From positions 103,431 to 167,430 of the forward strand of contig NZ_AUEY01000003.1 of the NCBI RefSeq assembly GCF_000426225.1: a stretch of DNA of 64,000 nucleotides, read 5' to 3'. Every line of letters starts with the position of its first letter. Position 1 is the first letter of the stretch. This stretch comes from Desulforegula conservatrix Mb1Pa. Its GTDB lineage: Bacteria > Desulfobacterota > Desulfobacteria > Desulfobacterales > Desulforegulaceae. Below are positions 62,438 to 64,000 of this stretch, piece by piece. The position numbers were made by a program, and so were the translations under genes. The notes beneath the pieces were generated by a model, which did not search any database, was not told the DNA's origin, and saw only the letters and a program-made list of their open reading frames with translations.

Positions 62438-62976
62438 TACATTACATCCACATTTATAGCCGTATCAGGCCCTGGATCAGGCTTTGTTCCGCCTGGCGTT
62501 TTTGTCAGGGTTGTCGAAGCCTTGTCTCCGCTTGAGGCTCTGTTTTCCACTGTCTGGATATCTATTCCTTCCTCGACAAAGGATAACTGACAGTCAATTA
62601 CATCGTCATGGTCAGACTCCATGGCATCCAGGTCACAGAAAATCACCTGCCTGATTCCCATTGCCGTAAGCATGGGATTGTTCACGGAGTAAACGCCTGG
62701 CCTGCCTCCTGAGTCGTGGCCTTTGAATATGGAATTGATTTTTGCAAGCTTGTCGTAGCAGGTGCTCTGGTCATCGGTCAGAAGCTCCAGCGTAAGCGAC
62801 ACATCAGCGTCTTCCCATCCCATGGCCACCTTGACTTTGCCTGATCCGCCTCCGTCCTGTTTTGTTTCATCAAACCGGACAGATCCCCGAACAGACTGAT
62901 TCTTCAAAATACCGGGCAAAATCTCTCCGTTCAGCATCACGATTCCGTCTTCATAGGTCAGCATTCTACCAGCCAT
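62437..62976 (-). CDS. Hypothetical phage tail/baseplate protein
   Basis: 179 residues. It begins MLTYEDGIVMLNGEILPGIL and carries DVSLTLELLTDDQSTCYDKL and DCQLSFVEEGIDIQTVENRA, the pattern of small tail proteins found between tape measure and hub genes that cap the tube end. It overlaps the tape-measure gene by 11 bp and the hub gene by 1 bp. A role as tube-baseplate adaptor is inferred from position. Confidence 0.6.
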   Translation of the reverse strand: MAGRMLTYEDGIVMLNGEILPGILKNQSVRGSVRFDETKQDGGGSGKVKVAMGWEDADVSLTLELLTDDQSTCYDKLAKINSIFKGHDSGGRPGVYSVNNPMLTAMGIRQVIFCDLDAMESDHDDVIDCQLSFVEEGIDIQTVENRASSGDKASTTLTKTPGGTKPDPGPDTAINVDVM

Positions 62977-64000
62977 GAGCTTCCACCATTCCTTTCAGGG
63001 CAGTGACAAATCCGTCGGAGTCCTTTACTTCAGGCAATACAAGCGATCTGATATGCACTTCTATTTTTCTGTTTTTTCCTGCTTCGTTCGTGGTTTTTGT
63101 ATTTTTGGCGCTATCGCCCATGACGATTTCAGGCAGGGCAGGAGCTGGAACTCCGCTGCCAGGCTCAGGCATTTTAAGGGCCAGGGATGAAGCGACAGTC
63201 GCCTGAAGATCAGGAGCCGCCTGTCTGACTCCTGTGCCGAGGGTTTCCATCATCCTTACCCCTGAAAGTGTCAGGGTTGATAATGGCCCTTCCTTGGCGT
63301 CTGAAAACGGAAGAAGGTTTCTGATTTTTTGAAGCCCTGTTTCCACAAGCTGGGCAGGCACTGAAAGAGCCGATCTTATGCCTTCGGTGAAAGTGCTTAT
63401 GAGTTTGGCCCCTGATTCAAACAAATTGAGGCCGCTGAAAAGGTCGATTATTGTCGTCTTTATGGTCTCGACAGATGTCGTAAGTGTCAGCCAGGCCCCG
63501 TCAATGAAAGTTGTCAGAAGATTTTTGCCCGCATCCATAAGGCTGCCGCCCATTTCAATGGCGGACTTGATCCATTGAACAGGAGCAAGATTCATAAGAG
63601 CGTTCATGACCCTGTCCGGAAGTGATGTGAAATAACCGACCACGCTATCCACAAAGCCGCTGACAGCATCTGGTATGGCGGCAATAGTCACATATATCCA
63701 TCCAGCAGATTCACCGATTGCCTTGCCAAGCCATCTGAAACCGTCCGCCAAAGCTCCGACAATCTGAAAGACCATCTTTAAGGGAACAATGAGGACTTTC
63801 AGAACCTCGACAAGAAGCTGCAAGCCTGAACCTGCGATTACTCCAACAACCTCGCCGAACAGCTTCCAGCCCGAAACATTAGTTCCGGACATGCCACCCA
63901 TGACTGAAGAGACAACTTCCTTAATCAGGTCAATCACCGGAGCCAGGGCAGAACTAATCTCTGTCCAAACAGGCAGAAGCGAATCCATCAATCCGCTGGT
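62966..64000 (-). CDS. Phage tail tape-measure protein, C-terminal part (open at window edge)
   Basis: At least 344 residues are visible and the frame continues beyond the window. Long helical, hydrophobic segments (SGLQLLVEVLKVLIVPLKMV, FQIVGALADGFRWLGKAIGE and IYVTIAAIPDAVSGFVDSVV) are typical of the distal half of tape-measure proteins. A late FSDAKEGPLSTLTLSG motif before the C-terminal tail is a common end of this family. Tape-measure length sets tail length. The start is not in the window. Confidence 0.85.
   Translation of the reverse strand, partial: TSGLMDSLLPVWTEISSALAPVIDLIKEVVSSVMGGMSGTNVSGWKLFGEVVGVIAGSGLQLLVEVLKVLIVPLKMVFQIVGALADGFRWLGKAIGESAGWIYVTIAAIPDAVSGFVDSVVGYFTSLPDRVMNALMNLAPVQWIKSAIEMGGSLMDAGKNLLTTFIDGAWLTLTTSVETIKTTIIDLFSGLNLFESGAKLISTFTEGIRSALSVPAQLVETGLQKIRNLLPFSDAKEGPLSTLTLSGVRMMETLGTGVRQAAPDLQATVASSLALKMPEPGSGVPAPALPEIVMGDSAKNTKTTNEAGKNRKIEVHIRSLVLPEVKDSDGFVTALKGMVEAHGW

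Noticed and set aside
53869..64000. Complete Mu-like prophage
   Set aside because: Only tail, baseplate and methylase genes are in view; no transposase, repressor or phage ends are visible, so the type cannot be fixed beyond contractile-tailed.
44182..64000. Serine recombinase element and prophage as one single phage
   Set aside because: Possible, but the composition step and tRNA remnant at 53.4 kb argue for two elements; not decided without the right-hand junction.

Overview
The window looks like a chromosome segment of a flagellated Gram-negative bacterium of the Desulfobacterota (deltaproteobacterial, Desulfobacterales-like). This is inferred from the order of the flagellar and translation genes, the sigma54-type flagellar regulators and promoters, the cysteine-rich YkgJ-type proteins, and many short palindromic intergenic repeats. 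No rRNA or other species marker is present, so the genus is not assigned.

Region 1 (1-13.6 kb, + strand) is a flagellar basal-body cluster. It holds two sigma54-dependent activators (one without a receiver, one with a receiver that has lost its phosphoacceptor Asp), a large exported TPR protein behind a sigma54-type promoter, then flgB-flgC-fliE (also behind a sigma54-type promoter), fliF-fliG-fliH, fliI, fliJ and a MotE-like protein. Region 2 (13.8-20.2 kb) is accessory. It has a lipoprotein, an AraC/GyrI-type regulator, two paralogous membrane diguanylate cyclases, and a FliG-like protein that has the middle and C-terminal FliG regions but no FliF-binding N domain.

Region 3 (20.4-39.5 kb, - strand) is core information processing. 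From the promoter side it reads rimP-nusA-infB-rbfA-nrnA-truB-rpsO-pnp-M16 protease-dut-MBL hydrolase, with a clear sigma70-type promoter and a leader hairpin before rimP. Before it lies infC-rpmI-rplT and pheS-pheT. infC starts at an AUC codon behind a perfect AGGAGG, so it is about 60 codons longer than its first ATG suggests. rimP probably starts at TTG. Region 4 (39.8-43.0 kb) has a HsdR-N-like protein, a dGTPase-like HD hydrolase and two YkgJ cysteine-cluster proteins.

Region 5 (43.2-53.5 kb) begins where comM (Mg-chelatase-like AAA gene) is cut just upstream of its Walker A motif by an AT-rich element whose first gene is a large serine recombinase. The cargo includes a SLOG (DUF2493) protein, a DUF2958-like protein, a TerB-like membrane protein with a zinc ribbon, a frameshifted restriction-nuclease head domain, a probable exported HNH/EndoVII-type nuclease with TPRs followed by two small partners, and an exported thermonuclease. 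It ends near a 3'-half tRNA-Arg(ACG) remnant and a strong terminator. Region 6 (53.9 kb to the window end, - strand) is the tail and baseplate module of a contractile-tail prophage: tape measure, hub, spike V, PAAR tip, gp25/W, J, I, a shortened tail-fibre gene, a kelch-like propeller protein, a PLA2-like protein and a D12 adenine methylase. The rest of the prophage and the missing half of comM lie outside the window.

At least four families of short palindromic or MITE-like repeats are scattered through the intergenic spaces, including inside the prophage. They account for much of the non-coding DNA.
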